Shown: positions 27,332 to 38,384, counted from the first letter of the stretch. The stretch is 64,000 nucleotides of DNA from Pseudomonas sp. Os17 (GCF_001547895.1 NZ_AP014627.1:6574001-6638000); one strand, 5' to 3'. Notes: generated by a model not told the origin, from the letters alone. Program-made: numbers and translations.

Positions 27332-28036
27332 TCAGGAAGATGCGGGGGTGACAAAGGCGATTCCAGTGCGCAGGGCAGCATTGCGCACATGCTCCTGCAT
27401 GGCCTTGTGTGCCGCTCCGGAAGCGTGCCGGACCAGGGCACGGAGGATCTTGCGATGCTCCTGCCAGGTTTCCATGGCGCGCTCGGGTCGGATGAACGGT
27501 AGCTTCTGACTCTCCAGGAAAATCTCGGCACTGGCGCTGAGGATGCTCAGCATCGCCTGATTGCCGCTGGCCAGGAGGATCTTCTGGTGAAACTCGAAGT
27601 CCAGCCGCGCCGCCGCCTCGAAATCCCCGGCCCGCAACTCACGGCGCATGGCCTGCACATTGTCTTCCAGGGCATCCAGCTCATCGGCGGTCAGGGTCAC
27701 CGCCGCCAGGCCCGCAGCGAACCCCTCCAGGGCATAGCGCAACTGAAAGATATCCACCGGCGAGGCCTGGGCGGCGAACGGCCAGCTCAATCCGGCACCG
27801 GCCGGAACCGTTTCAGGTGCCTGGACGAACACTCCCTTGCCCGGCTGCACATTGATCAGCCCCAGGGCGCTCAAGGAGGACAGAGCCTCGCGCAGCGACG
27901 CCCGGCTGACCCCCAATTGCACCGCCAGCTCCCGTTGCGAGGGCAGCGCATCCCCCGGACCGAAGCCCCGTTCGATGATCAATTGGCGAATGGCTTGCAG
28001 GGCCAGTTCGGGTACGGCACGGGTGATCGAATTCAT
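27332..28036 (-). CDS. FadR-type (FCD) GntR-family regulator of the adjacent importer
   Basis: 234 residues: winged helix-turn-helix 10-75 with LPSQRELAVQLGVSRASLREAL and a C-terminal FCD ligand domain (FQLRYALEGFAAGLAA, ARLDFEFHQKILLASGN, HRKILRAL). FCD domains bind small carboxylates, often with a metal held by D/H residues; H162-, H212- and H234-type positions are present in EFHQ, EHRK and EHVRNA. Divergent from an amino acid ABC operon with a 254-bp gap that holds a matching palindrome at 28163-28177. Likely repressor relieved by the transported compound (inference). Confidence 0.88.
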   Translation of the reverse strand: MNSITRAVPELALQAIRQLIIERGFGPGDALPSQRELAVQLGVSRASLREALSSLSALGLINVQPGKGVFVQAPETVPAGAGLSWPFAAQASPVDIFQLRYALEGFAAGLAAVTLTADELDALEDNVQAMRRELRAGDFEAAARLDFEFHQKILLASGNQAMLSILSASAEIFLESQKLPFIRPERAMETWQEHRKILRALVRHASGAAHKAMQEHVRNAALRTGIAFVTPASS

Positions 28037-28084
28037 GGATTGGCGGCTGACCGGTGCAGGAAAAGCTCCCTTGTAAAGCTATTC

Positions 28085-28121
28085 GCCGAACCCGGCAAGT
28101 CGTGCCCCACGGGGGTTCGGC
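28085..28121. repeat. Inverted repeat in the regulator-importer gap
   Basis: Perfect 9-bp arms GCCGAACCC (28085-28093) and GGGTTCGGC (28113-28121) with a 19-nt loop. Close to the regulator's start, so it may form a leader hairpin or be a binding site. Confidence 0.45.
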
Positions 28122-28162
28122 GCGGCCCCGCGATGCTCGATCCAGGTGCGAAAAAAAGCCCA

Positions 28163-28177
28163 ACTGTTCAGACCAGT
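28163..28177. promoter_or_regulatory. Candidate GntR/FCD operator
   Basis: ACTGTTCAGACCAGT is a near-perfect 15-bp palindrome (12 of 14 non-central positions pair) of the TGGTCNGACCA type bound by FadR/PdhR/LldR-like GntR regulators. It lies 113 bp before the binding-protein ATG and 127 bp before the regulator ATG, the expected place for a shared operator. Confidence 0.65.
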
Positions 28178-28290
28178 AAGACCGAAAAAACCACTGCAAA
28201 CCGCGTATCCACGGCCTTTTCCGGGTATTGGCATGGCCTGTGCTCTGTCGCCACACAGCATTCACTTCCCAAGACTTGCGGAGATTCGCC

Positions 28291-29076
28291 ATGACCAAAC
28301 GCTGTTGCGCCCTGCTCTCTGCCCTGTTCGCCAGCCTGCTGCTGAGCCAGGCCCCGGCCCAGGCCAGCGCCCTGGACGACGTGATCGCCCGCGGCACCCT
28401 CAAGGTGGCCGTGCCCCAGGATTTCCCGCCGTTCGGCTCGGTGGGCCCGGACATGCAGCCCCGCGGCCTGGACATCGACACCGCACGCCTGCTGGCCGAA
28501 CAGCTCAAGGTCAAGCTGGAGCTGACCCCGGTCAACAGCACCAACCGCATCCCGTTCCTCACCACCGGCAAGGTCGACCTGGTGATTTCCAGCCTCGGCA
28601 AGAACCCGGAACGGGAAAAGGTCATCGACTTCTCCCGGGCCTACGCGCCCTTCTACCTCGCGGTGTTCGGCCCGCCCGACGCCGCCATCGCCAGCCTCGA
28701 CGACCTCAAGGGCAAGACCATCAGCGTCACCCGCGGCGCCATCGAGGACATCGAGCTGACCGCCGTGGCGCCCCAGGGCGCGACCATCAAGCGCTTCGAG
28801 GACAACAACTCGACCATCGCCGCCTACCTCGCCGGCCAGGTCGACCTGATCGCCAGCGGCAACGTGGTGATGGTCGCCATCAGCCAGCGCAACCCGAAAC
28901 GCATCCCGGCGATGAAGATCAAGCTCAAGGACTCGCCGGTCTACGTCGGGGTCAACAAGAACCAGCCGGAGCTGCTGGACAAGGTCAACCAGATCCTCAC
29001 GGCCGCCAAGGCCGACGGCGCCCTGGAGAAAAACTCCCAGCAGTGGCTCAAGGAGCCGCTGCCGGCCGACCTTTGA
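28291..29076 (+). CDS. Polar amino acid ABC transporter, periplasmic binding protein
   Basis: 261 residues. Signal peptide 1-27 (ALLSALFASLLLSQAPAQA), then a family-3 solute-binding fold: RGTLKVAVPQDFPPFGSV, the D-I-D-T-A-R-L-L-A motif, and the ligand-type residues in KVDLVISSLGKNPEREKVIDFS. First gene of a four-gene importer, ribosome site GGAG before the ATG. Precise substrate unclear; the family imports amino acids or opines. Confidence 0.9.
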   Translation: MTKRCCALLSALFASLLLSQAPAQASALDDVIARGTLKVAVPQDFPPFGSVGPDMQPRGLDIDTARLLAEQLKVKLELTPVNSTNRIPFLTTGKVDLVISSLGKNPEREKVIDFSRAYAPFYLAVFGPPDAAIASLDDLKGKTISVTRGAIEDIELTAVAPQGATIKRFEDNNSTIAAYLAGQVDLIASGNVVMVAISQRNPKRIPAMKIKLKDSPVYVGVNKNQPELLDKVNQILTAAKADGALEKNSQQWLKEPLPADL

Positions 29077-29097
29077 CCGCCCTCCCGGAGCTTGAGC

Positions 29098-29766
29098 ATG
29101 GCTTACCAGTTCGACTTCCTGCCGGTGCTGGAAAACACCGGCCTGCTGCTGCGCGGCGCGCTGTTCACCCTGGAGCTGACCGCCATCGGCACGCTGCTCG
29201 GGGTCAGCCTAGGGATCATCGGCGCCCTGGTGCGGGCCTGGAGGATTCAGCCCCTGGCGGCAATGTTCGGCGTCTACGTCGAGCTGATCCGCAACACCCC
29301 GTTCCTGGTGCAGCTGTTCTTCATCTTCTTCGGCCTGCCGTCCCTGGGCCTGCAGATTTCCGAGTGGCAGGCGGCCGTGCTGGCCATGGTGATCAACCTT
29401 GGCGCCTATTCCACGGAAATCATCCGCGCCGGCATCCAGGCGATCCCCAAGGGCCAGCTGGAAGCTGCCGCGGCGCTGGCCATGAGCCGTTTCGAGGCGT
29501 TTCGCCACGTGGTGCTGCTACCGGCCCTGGGCAAGGTCTGGCCGGCCCTGTGCAGCCAGATCATCATCGTCATGCTGGGCTCGGCGGTGTGCTCGCAGAT
29601 CGCCACCGAAGAGCTGAGCTTCGCCGCCAACTTCATTCAGTCGCGCAACTTCCGCGCCTTTGAAACCTACGCCCTGACCACCCTGATCTACCTGTGCATG
29701 GCCTTGCTGATCCGTCAGTTGCTGAACTGGATCGGTCAGCGCTACATCCTGAGGAACAGCCGATGA
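29098..29766 (+). CDS. Polar amino acid ABC transporter permease
   Basis: 222 residues with about five membrane segments and the HisM-type signature QAIPKGQLEAAAALAMSRFE followed by HVVLLPALGKVWPAL. Start chosen at ATG 29098 (seven bases after GGAG); a TTG two codons earlier is less likely. Translationally coupled to the next permease (ATGA). Confidence 0.9.
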   Translation: MAYQFDFLPVLENTGLLLRGALFTLELTAIGTLLGVSLGIIGALVRAWRIQPLAAMFGVYVELIRNTPFLVQLFFIFFGLPSLGLQISEWQAAVLAMVINLGAYSTEIIRAGIQAIPKGQLEAAAALAMSRFEAFRHVVLLPALGKVWPALCSQIIIVMLGSAVCSQIATEELSFAANFIQSRNFRAFETYALTTLIYLCMALLIRQLLNWIGQRYILRNSR

Positions 29767-30413
29767 GCGACTTCAGCTTCTGGGACATCCTGCGCAACCT
29801 GCTCAGCGGCCTGCAGTGGACCCTGCTGCTGTCCCTGGTGGCCTTTATCGGCGGCGGCCTGATCGGCCTGCTGATCATGACCCTGCGGATCTCCGACAAG
29901 GGCTGGGCCCGCTCCTGCGCCCGCACCTATATAGAACTGTTCCAGGGCACACCGCTGCTGATGCAGCTGTTCCTGGTGTTCTTCGGCATCGCCCTGCTGG
30001 GGGTGGATATCTCGCCCTGGCTGGCCGCCGCCATCGCCCTGACTCTGTTTACCAGCGCCTACCTGGCGGAGATCTGGCGCGGCTGCGTCGAGTCGATTCC
30101 CCACGGTCAGTGGGAGGCCTCGTCAAGCCTGGCCCTGAGCCCTTATGAACAGCTGCGCCACGTGATCATGCCGCAAGCGTTGCGCATCGCCGTGGCGCCC
30201 ACCGTGGGCTTCTCGGTGCAGGTGGTCAAAGGCACCGCGGTGACCTCGATCATCGGTTTCACCGAGCTGACCAAGACCGGCAGCATGCTGGCCAACGCCA
30301 CCTTCGAGCCCTTCATGGTCTACGGCCTGGTGGCCCTCGGTTACTTCCTGCTCTGCTACCCCCTGTCCCTCAGTGCCCGCTACCTGGAAAGGAGACTGCA
30401 TGCCTCTGCTTAG
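29763..30413 (+). CDS. Polar amino acid ABC transporter permease
   Basis: 216 residues, paralogue of the preceding permease, with five hydrophobic segments and the coupling loop ESIPHGQWEASSSLALSPYEQLRHVIMPQALR. The two permeases should form the heterodimeric channel. Overlaps the upstream gene by 4 nt and the ATPase gene downstream by 14 nt. Confidence 0.9.
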   Translation: MSDFSFWDILRNLLSGLQWTLLLSLVAFIGGGLIGLLIMTLRISDKGWARSCARTYIELFQGTPLLMQLFLVFFGIALLGVDISPWLAAAIALTLFTSAYLAEIWRGCVESIPHGQWEASSSLALSPYEQLRHVIMPQALRIAVAPTVGFSVQVVKGTAVTSIIGFTELTKTGSMLANATFEPFMVYGLVALGYFLLCYPLSLSARYLERRLHASA

Positions 30414-31134
30414 AATTTCCGCCCTGCATAAATACTACGGCGACCACCATGTGCTCAAAGGCATCGACCTGAGCATCGAGGAAGGCCAGGTGGTGGCGAT
30501 CATCGGACGCAGCGGCTCGGGCAAGAGCACCCTGCTGCGCACCCTCAACGGCCTGGAGTCGATCAACGACGGGGTCATCGAGGTCGACGGCGAGTACCTG
30601 GATGCCGCCCGCGCCGACCTGCGCAGCCTGCGACAGAAGGTCGGCATGGTGTTCCAGCAGTTCAATCTGTTCCCCCACCTGAGCGTGGGCGAGAACGTGA
30701 TGCTGGCCCCGCAGGTGGTACAGAAGGTGCCCAAGGCCCGGGCTGCCGAGCTGGCGCGGCAGATGCTGGCGCGGGTCGGCCTGGCGGAGAAGTTCGACGC
30801 CTTTCCAGACCGGCTGTCCGGTGGCCAGCAACAGCGAGTGGCGATTGCCCGGGCCCTGGCGATGTCACCCAAGGTGCTGCTGTGCGACGAGATCACCTCG
30901 GCCCTGGATCCGGAGCTGGTCAATGAAGTGCTCAGCGTGGTGCGCCAACTGGCCCGGGACGGCATGACCCTGATCATGGTCACCCATGAAATGCGCTTTG
31001 CCCGGGAGGTCGGCGACAAACTGGTGTTCATGCACCAGGGCAAGGTGCACGAAGTGGGCGATCCGAAGCAATTGTTCGCCCACCCGCAGACGGCCGAGCT
31101 GGCGAACTTCATTGGCAGCACCGAGCAGGCTTGA
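30400..31134 (+). CDS. Polar amino acid ABC transporter ATP-binding protein
   Basis: 244-residue GlnQ/HisP-type ATPase: Walker A GRSGSGKST (about 39-47), Q-loop VFQQFNLFPH, signature LSGGQQQRVAIARAL, Walker B VLLCDEITSALDPE, switch histidine in VTHEM. Ribosome site GGAAAGGAG lies inside the end of the permease gene. The Walker B glutamate follows an aspartate directly (CDEITS), as in most amino acid importers. Confidence 0.93.
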   Translation: MPLLRISALHKYYGDHHVLKGIDLSIEEGQVVAIIGRSGSGKSTLLRTLNGLESINDGVIEVDGEYLDAARADLRSLRQKVGMVFQQFNLFPHLSVGENVMLAPQVVQKVPKARAAELARQMLARVGLAEKFDAFPDRLSGGQQQRVAIARALAMSPKVLLCDEITSALDPELVNEVLSVVRQLARDGMTLIMVTHEMRFAREVGDKLVFMHQGKVHEVGDPKQLFAHPQTAELANFIGSTEQA

Positions 31135-31288
31135 GGCGGCCCGGTCGCAGGGGCCGGCTGGCGGGAGAACAGCGACAGCAGCGCCTGGCGCAGGTTTTGT
31201 GCGTTGAATCAACGCATTGGACACTGCGCGTTGGCGCAGGCCGTTGATCGTGGCAGGATGGCGAGGTTATCGACCGAGACCCCCAACC

Positions 31289-32791
31289 ATGCCCCAATCC
31301 CAAGCCAAGAATCTGTCCCTGATCGCCGCGATCGATCTGGGCTCCAACAGCTTTCACATGGTCGTGGCCAAGGCCCGGAACGGTGAAATCCGCATTCTCG
31401 AGCGGCTCGGTGAAAAGGTTCAACTGGCCGCCGGCATCAACGAAGAACGCCAGCTCAACGAAGAATCCATGCAGCGCGGGCTCGACTGCCTCAAGCGCTT
31501 CGCCCAACTGATCAATGGCATGCCGCCGGGCACGGTGCGCATCGTCGGCACCAACGCCCTGCGCGAGGCGCGCAACCGTGGCGAGTTCATTCGCCGCGCC
31601 GAAGAGATCCTCGGCCACCCGGTGGAGGTCATCTCCGGCCGTGAAGAGGCCCGGCTGATCTACCTCGGGGTGTCCCACACCCTGGCCGATACCCCGGGCA
31701 AGCGCCTGGTGGCCGACATCGGCGGCGGCAGTACCGAATTCATCATCGGCCAGCGCTTCGAACCGCTGCTGCGCGAGAGCCTGCAAATGGGTTGCGTGAG
31801 CTTCACCCAGCGCTACTTCCGCGACGGCAAGATCACCCCGGCCCGCTACGCCCAGGCCTACACCGCCGCGCGCCTGGAGATCATGAGCATCGAGCATGCC
31901 CTGCATCGCCTGACCTGGGACGAAGCCATCGGCTCGTCCGGGACCATCCGCGCCATCGGCCTGGCCCTCAAGGCCGGCGGCCAGGGCAGTGGCGAAGTCA
32001 ACGCCGAAGGCCTGGCCTGGCTCAAGCGCAAGCTGTTCAAGCTGGGGGATGCCGAGAAGATCGACTTCGAAGGCATCAAGCCCGATCGCCGGGCGATCTT
32101 CCCGGCGGGCCTGGCGATTCTCGAAGCGATCTTCGACGCCCTGGAACTGCAACGCATGGACCACTGCGAAGGCGCCCTGCGTGAAGGCGTGCTCTACGAC
32201 CTGCTGGGCCGTCACCACCACGAAGACGTCCGCGAACGCACCCTCAGCTCGCTCATGGAGCGTTACCACGTCGACCTGGAACAGGCCTCGCGAGTCGAAG
32301 GCAAGGCCCTGCGCGCCTTCGACCAGGTCGCCGCGGACTGGGACCTGGAAGACGGCGTCTGGCGCGAACTGCTGGGCTGGGCGGCCAAGGTCCACGAAGT
32401 GGGCCTGGACATCGCCCACTACCACTACCACAAGCACGGCGCCTACCTGATCGAGCACTCGGACCTGGCCGGATTCTCCCGGGAAGACCAGCAAATGCTG
32501 GCGCTGCTGGTACGCGGCCACCGCCGCAACATTCCCAAGGAGAAATTCGCCGAGTTCGGCGACGACGGCATCAAGCTGATCCGCCTGTGCGTGCTGCTGC
32601 GTTTCGCCATCCTGTTCCACCACATCCGTGGCACCCAGCAGATGCCCCAAGTGAGCCTGCGCGCCCAGGGCGACCACCTGGATCTGGAGTTCCCGGAGCA
32701 CTGGCTGGATGAGAACCAGCTGACCCAGGCCGACTTCGCCCTGGAAGCCGAATGGCTGACCCGGGTCGGCATCGTGCTCAACGTCCGCTGA
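31289..32791 (+). CDS. ppx: Exopolyphosphatase
   Basis: 500-residue Ppx/GppA phosphatase that degrades polyphosphate processively. Seen: phosphate-1 loop [18 protein letters not shown] (about 12-29), E122-type region [10 protein letters not shown], phosphate-2 loop [14 protein letters not shown], then an HD-like C-terminal domain with [25 protein letters not shown]. Start at ATG 31289, poor ribosome site. Convergent with ppk, separated by a REP pair and a bidirectional terminator. Confidence 0.95.
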   Translation: MPQSQAKNLSLIAAIDLGSNSFHMVVAKARNGEIRILERLGEKVQLAAGINEERQLNEESMQRGLDCLKRFAQLINGMPPGTVRIVGTNALREARNRGEFIRRAEEILGHPVEVISGREEARLIYLGVSHTLADTPGKRLVADIGGGSTEFIIGQRFEPLLRESLQMGCVSFTQRYFRDGKITPARYAQAYTAARLEIMSIEHALHRLTWDEAIGSSGTIRAIGLALKAGGQGSGEVNAEGLAWLKRKLFKLGDAEKIDFEGIKPDRRAIFPAGLAILEAIFDALELQRMDHCEGALREGVLYDLLGRHHHEDVRERTLSSLMERYHVDLEQASRVEGKALRAFDQVAADWDLEDGVWRELLGWAAKVHEVGLDIAHYHYHKHGAYLIEHSDLAGFSREDQQMLALLVRGHRRNIPKEKFAEFGDDGIKLIRLCVLLRFAILFHHIRGTQQMPQVSLRAQGDHLDLEFPEHWLDENQLTQADFALEAEWLTRVGIVLNVR

Positions 32792-32805
32792 CCTGCCACG
32801 GACCT

Positions 32806-32887
32806 GTAGCAGCCGGCTTGCCGGCGAAGAGGCCGCGAAACCTTGCATCACTCGCAGGGACGTCTTCGCTGGCAAGCCAGCTCCTAC
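32806..32887. repeat. REP inverted pair between ppx and ppk
   Basis: Two 24-nt inverted arms (32806-32829, 32864-32887) with 3 mismatches, same family as the pair at 20306-20385. Changes within each arm preserve the internal GCCGGC...GCCGGC or GCTGGC...GCCAGC pairing. Confidence 0.8.
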
Positions 32888-32905
32888 AGCTCTTGCAAAC
32901 CGCAC

Positions 32906-32941
32906 AAAAAAGGCCAGCCCGGTGATCGGGCTGGCCTTTTT
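32906..32941. terminator. Bidirectional terminator between ppx and ppk
   Basis: AAAAAGGCCAGCCCG / CGGGCTGGCCTTTTT with a 5-nt loop; T-runs on both strands serve convergent ppx (+) and ppk (-). Confidence 0.92.
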
Positions 32942-32959
32942 CATTGACGCCTGCCGCGC

Positions 32960-35173
32960 TTAGCGCACCGGCAATACCGGGCTGCCAAGACGCTCCAGCA
33001 AGGTCGCCTGGGCGCTGCGCGGGTTCTGGTTGCCGGTCGGCGTGTTGCGGATGTAACGGCCGTCGGACTGCAGGCTCCAGCTGTGGGTGTTATCGGTGAG
33101 ATAGCTTTCCAGCTCTTTCTTGACCCGCAGGATCAGCTTCTTGCCTTCCACCGGGAAGCAGGTCTCGACTCGTTTATCGAGGTTGCGCTCCATCCAGTCG
33201 GCGCTGGAGAGGAACATCTGCTCCTCGCCGCCGTTGAGGAAGTAGAACACCCGGGTGTGCTCCAGGAAGCGACCGATGATCGAGCGCACGTGGATGTTGT
33301 GCGATACACCGGCAATCCCCGGCCGCAGGCAGCACATGCCACGCACCACCAGATCGATGCGCACGCCGGACTGGCTGGCCTTGTACAAGGCGCGAATGAT
33401 CTTCGGATCGGTCAACGAGTTGAACTTGGCAATGATGTGCGCGGGCTTGCCGTCCAGGGCGAACTGAGTCTCCCGGGCGATCATGTCGAGCATGCCCTTC
33501 TTCAGGGTGAACGGCGCATGCAACAGCTTCTTCATGCGCAGGGTCTTGCCCATGCCGATCAGCTGGCTGAACAGCTTGCCGACGTCTTCGCACAAGGCGT
33601 CGTCGGAGGTCAGCAGGCTGTAGTCGGTGTACAGACGGGCGTTGGCCGCGTGGTAGTTGCCAGTGCCCAGGTGGGCATAACGCACGATCTCGCCGGCTTC
33701 GCGACGCAGGATCAACATCATCTTGGCGTGGGTCTTGAAGCCCACCACGCCATAGATCACCACCGCGCCGGCCGCTTGCAGGCGGCTGGCCATCTGCAGG
33801 TTGGACTCTTCGTCAAAGCGCGCACGCAGCTCGATCACCGCGGTGACCTCCTTGCCGTTGCGCGCCGCGTCCACCAGGGCGTCGACGATCTCCGAGTTGG
33901 CGCCACTGCGGTACAGGGTCTGACGCACCGCCAGCACGTGCGGGTCCTTGGCGGCCTGGCGCAGCAGGTCGACCACCGGGGTGAAGGATTCGAACGGGTG
34001 CAGCAGCAGGATGTCCTGCTTGCTGATGACGCTGAAGATGTTCTCGCTGTTCTGCAGCAGCTTGGGAATCTGCGGGGTGAACGGGGTGTATTGCAGCTCC
34101 GGATGACTGTCCAGGCCGGTGATGCTGAACAGCCGCGTCAGGTTCACCGGACCATTGACCTGGTACAGCTCGGTCTCGTGCAGGTTGAACTGCTTGAGCA
34201 GGTAGTCCGACAGGTGTTTGGGGCAGGTGTCGGCCACTTCCAGGCGCACCGCGTCGCCGTAGCGCCGGGAGAACAGCTCGCCGCGCAGGGCGCGGGCCAG
34301 GTCTTCGACGTCCTCGGTGTCCACCGCCAGGTCGGCGTTACGGGTCAGGCGGAACTGATAGCAGCCTTTGACCTTCATGCCCTGGAACAGGTCATCGGCG
34401 TGGGCGTGGATCATCGACGACAGGAACACATAGTTGTCGCCAGGGCCGCCGACTTCTTCCGGCACCTTGATGATCCGCGGCAGCAGGCGCGGTGCCGGGA
34501 TGATCGCCAGGCCCGAATCGCGACCGAAGGCGTCGATACCCTCCAGCTCAACGATGAAGTTCAGGCTCTTGTTCACCAGCAACGGGAACGGGTGCGTCGG
34601 GTCCAGGCCAATCGGGGTGATGATCGGCGCGATCTCGTCGCGGAAGTAACGGCGTACCCAGGTCTTGAGCTTGGTGGTCCAGTAGCGGCGACGGATGAAG
34701 CGGATCTGGTGCTTCTCCAGTTCCGGCAACAGGATGTCATTGAGGATCGCGTACTGGCGGTCGACGTGACCATGCACCAGCTCGCTGATCCGCGCCAGCG
34801 CCTGATGCGGCTGCAGGCCATCGGCCCCGGCCTGCTCACGGGCGAAGGTGATCTGCTTCTTCAGGCCGGCGACGCGGATCTCGAAGAACTCGTCCAGGTT
34901 GCTGGAAAAGATCAGCAGGAACTTCAGGCGCTCCAGCAGCGGGTAGGACTCGTCCAGCGCCTGTTCCAGCACGCGGATGTTGAATTGCAGCTGCGACAGC
35001 TCGCGGTGAATGTACAGGCTGCTGTCATCCAGGTTGGGGATGACAATGGCCGGCGCCGGTGGCGCCTCGGCCACCGCAGGCGCGGGTTCGAGCTCCGGCG
35101 GGGTTTCAACCACTGGCTCGACCACCGGCTGAGCGTCTTTTACGGCAACTTCTGAGAGTCCTTCAGTATTCAT
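32960..35173 (-). CDS. ppk: Polyphosphate kinase 1
   Basis: 737-residue PPK1 that makes polyphosphate from ATP. Phosphorylated histidine H482 in [14 protein letters not shown] and the second histidine region [20 protein letters not shown] are clear; N, H, C1 and C2 domains follow the usual order from about residue 50. The first 45 residues are an added Pro/Glu/Ala/Val-rich tail ([20 protein letters not shown]) not needed for the fold. Lies 18 bp after hemB on the same strand, so likely co-transcribed with heme synthesis. Confidence 0.96.
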   Translation of the reverse strand: MNTEGLSEVAVKDAQPVVEPVVETPPELEPAPAVAEAPPAPAIVIPNLDDSSLYIHRELSQLQFNIRVLEQALDESYPLLERLKFLLIFSSNLDEFFEIRVAGLKKQITFAREQAGADGLQPHQALARISELVHGHVDRQYAILNDILLPELEKHQIRFIRRRYWTTKLKTWVRRYFRDEIAPIITPIGLDPTHPFPLLVNKSLNFIVELEGIDAFGRDSGLAIIPAPRLLPRIIKVPEEVGGPGDNYVFLSSMIHAHADDLFQGMKVKGCYQFRLTRNADLAVDTEDVEDLARALRGELFSRRYGDAVRLEVADTCPKHLSDYLLKQFNLHETELYQVNGPVNLTRLFSITGLDSHPELQYTPFTPQIPKLLQNSENIFSVISKQDILLLHPFESFTPVVDLLRQAAKDPHVLAVRQTLYRSGANSEIVDALVDAARNGKEVTAVIELRARFDEESNLQMASRLQAAGAVVIYGVVGFKTHAKMMLILRREAGEIVRYAHLGTGNYHAANARLYTDYSLLTSDDALCEDVGKLFSQLIGMGKTLRMKKLLHAPFTLKKGMLDMIARETQFALDGKPAHIIAKFNSLTDPKIIRALYKASQSGVRIDLVVRGMCCLRPGIAGVSHNIHVRSIIGRFLEHTRVFYFLNGGEEQMFLSSADWMERNLDKRVETCFPVEGKKLILRVKKELESYLTDNTHSWSLQSDGRYIRNTPTGNQNPRSAQATLLERLGSPVLPVR

Positions 35174-35191
35174 CGCGTGTTCCTGGGAGGG

Positions 35192-36331
<1,140 letters not shown>

Positions 36332-36412
36332 TCACGTCGAGACACATTTCGATACTTTCCCGAACGTCGTCGAAGGGGTAGGCTGCGCGTTCATTTCGCC
36401 AGCATCCAGACA

Positions 36413-37039
36413 ATGCTCCAACAATTTCTTCAGGATTTCGGCTACTTCGCCCTCTTTCTCGGCACGTTTTTCGAAGGTGAAACCATTCTGGTTCTCGCCG
36501 GGTTTCTTGCGTTCCGCGGATACATGGATATCAAGCTGGTGATGATCGTCGCCTTCCTCGGCAGCTACGCCGGCGACCAGCTGTGGTACTTCCTGGGGCG
36601 CAAGCATGGCCGCAAGCTGCTGGCGCGCAAGCCGCGCTGGCAAATGATGGGCGATCGAGCGCTGGAACATATCCGCAAGCATCCGGATATCTGGGTGCTG
36701 AGCTTCCGCTTCGTCTATGGCCTGCGCACCGTGATGCCGGTGGCCATTGGCCTGTCCGGCTATCCGCCGGGCCGCTATTTGCTGCTCAACGGCATTGGCG
36801 CGGCCATCTGGGCCGTGGCCCTGGCCCAGGCCGCCTATCATTTCGGCGCGGTCATGGAAGGCATGCTCGGCAGCATCAAGAAGTACGAGCTGTGGGTCCT
36901 GGGCGCCCTGCTGGTGCTGGGCTTCGGCCTGTGGGTGCGCCGGCGTTTCAAGAACGCCCGCCTGGCCAAGCAGATCTACGAGGCCGAACAAGCCGCCGCG
37001 CAAGACAAGACCAAGGCTTCGACCACACCGGTGGAGTGA
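36413..37039 (+). CDS. DedA-family inner-membrane protein
   Basis: 208-residue DedA/VTT protein: LGTFFEGETILVLAGFLAFRGYMD, GDQLWYFLGRKHGRKL, and the signature RFVYGLRTVMPVAIGLSGYPPGRYLLLNGIG. Such proteins act in polyprenyl- or phospholipid transport across the inner membrane and in proton-linked physiology. Start ATG 36413 is the best-fitting start inside a much longer open frame. Divergent from hemB across 207 bp where I see no clear operator. Ends 51 bp before elbB. Confidence 0.88.
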   Translation: MLQQFLQDFGYFALFLGTFFEGETILVLAGFLAFRGYMDIKLVMIVAFLGSYAGDQLWYFLGRKHGRKLLARKPRWQMMGDRALEHIRKHPDIWVLSFRFVYGLRTVMPVAIGLSGYPPGRYLLLNGIGAAIWAVALAQAAYHFGAVMEGMLGSIKKYELWVLGALLVLGFGLWVRRRFKNARLAKQIYEAEQAAAQDKTKASTTPVE

Positions 37040-37090
37040 CACGCCCGTCATTTGGCATGCTCTCGGCACCCTTAACCTGGAGAAACAACC

Positions 37091-37756
37091 ATGAGCAAAA
37101 AAGTTGCAGTGATCCTTTCCGGTTGCGGCGTGTTCGACGGTGCCGAGATCCACGAGAGCGTGATCACCCTGCTGCGCCTCGACCAGCGTGGAGCCCAGGT
37201 GCAGTGCTTTGCCCCGAACATCCCGCAGATGCATGTGCTCAACCACCTGACCGGCGAAACCATGGCCGAGACCCGCAACGTGCTGGTGGAATCGGCGCGC
37301 ATTGCCCGGGGCCAGGTCAAGGACCTGGCTGAAGCCAGCGTCGACGACTTCGACGCGCTGATCATTCCCGGCGGCTTCGGCGCAGCCAAGAACCTCTCCA
37401 GCTTCGCCACCGAAGGTGCCGCCTGCACGGTCCAGGCCGACGTCCTGGCCCTGGCCGAAGCCTTTGCCGAAGCAGGCAAGCCGGTAGGCCTGATGTGCAT
37501 CGCCCCGGCCCTGGCGGCGAAGATCTACGGTCCGGGCGTGACCTGCACCATCGGTAACGACGCCGATACCGCAGCGGCCCTGGGCAAGATGGGCGCCAGC
37601 CACGCCGAATGCGCGGTGGGCGACATCATCGAAGACAAGGCGCGCAAGCTGGTGAGCACCCCCGCCTACATGCTGGCGCAGTCCATCAGCGAAGCCGCCT
37701 CGGGCATCAACAAGCTGGTGGACCGGGTGCTGGAACTGACCCACGAAGGCGAATAA
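37091..37756 (+). CDS. elbB: ElbB glyoxalase-like protein (DJ-1/PfpI family)
   Basis: 221 residues. KKVAVILSGCGVFDGAEIHES, ALIIPGGFGAAKNLSSFA and the nucleophile-elbow cysteine in VGLMCIAPAL match ElbB, described in E. coli as a glyoxalase and linked to isoprenoid synthesis in older work. Ribosome site GGAG before ATG. Confidence 0.93.
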   Translation: MSKKVAVILSGCGVFDGAEIHESVITLLRLDQRGAQVQCFAPNIPQMHVLNHLTGETMAETRNVLVESARIARGQVKDLAEASVDDFDALIIPGGFGAAKNLSSFATEGAACTVQADVLALAEAFAEAGKPVGLMCIAPALAAKIYGPGVTCTIGNDADTAAALGKMGASHAECAVGDIIEDKARKLVSTPAYMLAQSISEAASGINKLVDRVLELTHEGE

Positions 37757-37760
37757 CCGC

Positions 37761-37789
37761 CCCGCCACAAGGACAGCCTCCTGTGGCGG
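37761..37789. terminator. Hairpin after elbB
   Basis: CCGCCACAAGGA / TCCTGTGGCGG imperfect stem with a short loop, starting 4 bp past the elbB stop. No U-tract, so termination is likely but weakly supported. Confidence 0.5.
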
Positions 37790-37842
37790 AGCACAGGGGT
37801 TCAAGCCAGGCCGCTAAACGGCCGCATACCCGAACACCGCAC

Positions 37843-37867
37843 TGCAGCCGGCTCCCCGCCGGCTGCA
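37843..37867. repeat. Short palindrome in the elbB-yaiI gap
   Basis: TGCAGCCGG / CCGGCTGCA arms with a CTCCCCG loop, a REP-like single unit between two convergent genes. Confidence 0.45.
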
Positions 37868-37901
37868 CATCCCCCCAGACTCCCCCGGCACATCAGGCCC
37901 T

Positions 37902-38357
37902 TCAGGCCTGACGCGACAGCCGGGTCAGAATCCGATCCAGCGCATTGGCAAATGCCTGCTTCTCCCGATCGCCATAGGGCGCCTGCCCGCCGCTGACCTG
38001 CCCCTGCTCCCGCAGATCGGTAAACAGATTGCGCACCGCCAGGCGCTCGCCCATGTTCTGCGCGTCGAACTCCTTGCCCCGCGGGTCCAGGGCGGCCACG
38101 CCCTTTTTCACCAGGCGGTCGGCCAGCGGCACATCGCTGCAGATCACCAATTCGCCCGGCACCGCGTGCTCCACCAGGTAATCGTCGGCGGCATCCGGAC
38201 CGCTGGGCACCACGATCAGCCTGACGCAGGCAAACGCCGGTTTGATCTGCGCCTGCCCGGCCACCAGTACCACCTCGAACTGACGCTTCAGGGCGAAGCG
38301 CACCACCTGATCCTTGGCCGCCTTGGGGCAAGCGTCGGCATCGATCCACACACGCAT
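37902..38357 (-). CDS. yaiI: UPF0178 family protein (YaiI/YqxD)
   Basis: 151 residues, RVWIDADACPKAAKDQVVRFA at the N-terminus and GELVICSDVPLADRLVKKG in the middle are the UPF0178 marks (PIN-like fold with conserved acidic residues, so nuclease activity is possible but not shown). Sits downstream of the FTR1 gene, separated by a terminator. Confidence 0.9.
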   Translation of the reverse strand: MRVWIDADACPKAAKDQVVRFALKRQFEVVLVAGQAQIKPAFACVRLIVVPSGPDAADDYLVEHAVPGELVICSDVPLADRLVKKGVAALDPRGKEFDAQNMGERLAVRNLFTDLREQGQVSGGQAPYGDREKQAFANALDRILTRLSRQA

Positions 38358-38384
38358 CGAGTGTTCTCCTTCCAGAATGCAAAA

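Noticed and set aside
31109..32944. 611-codon minus-strand frame over ppx
   Set aside because: Shadow of ppx; composition and lack of domains rule it out.
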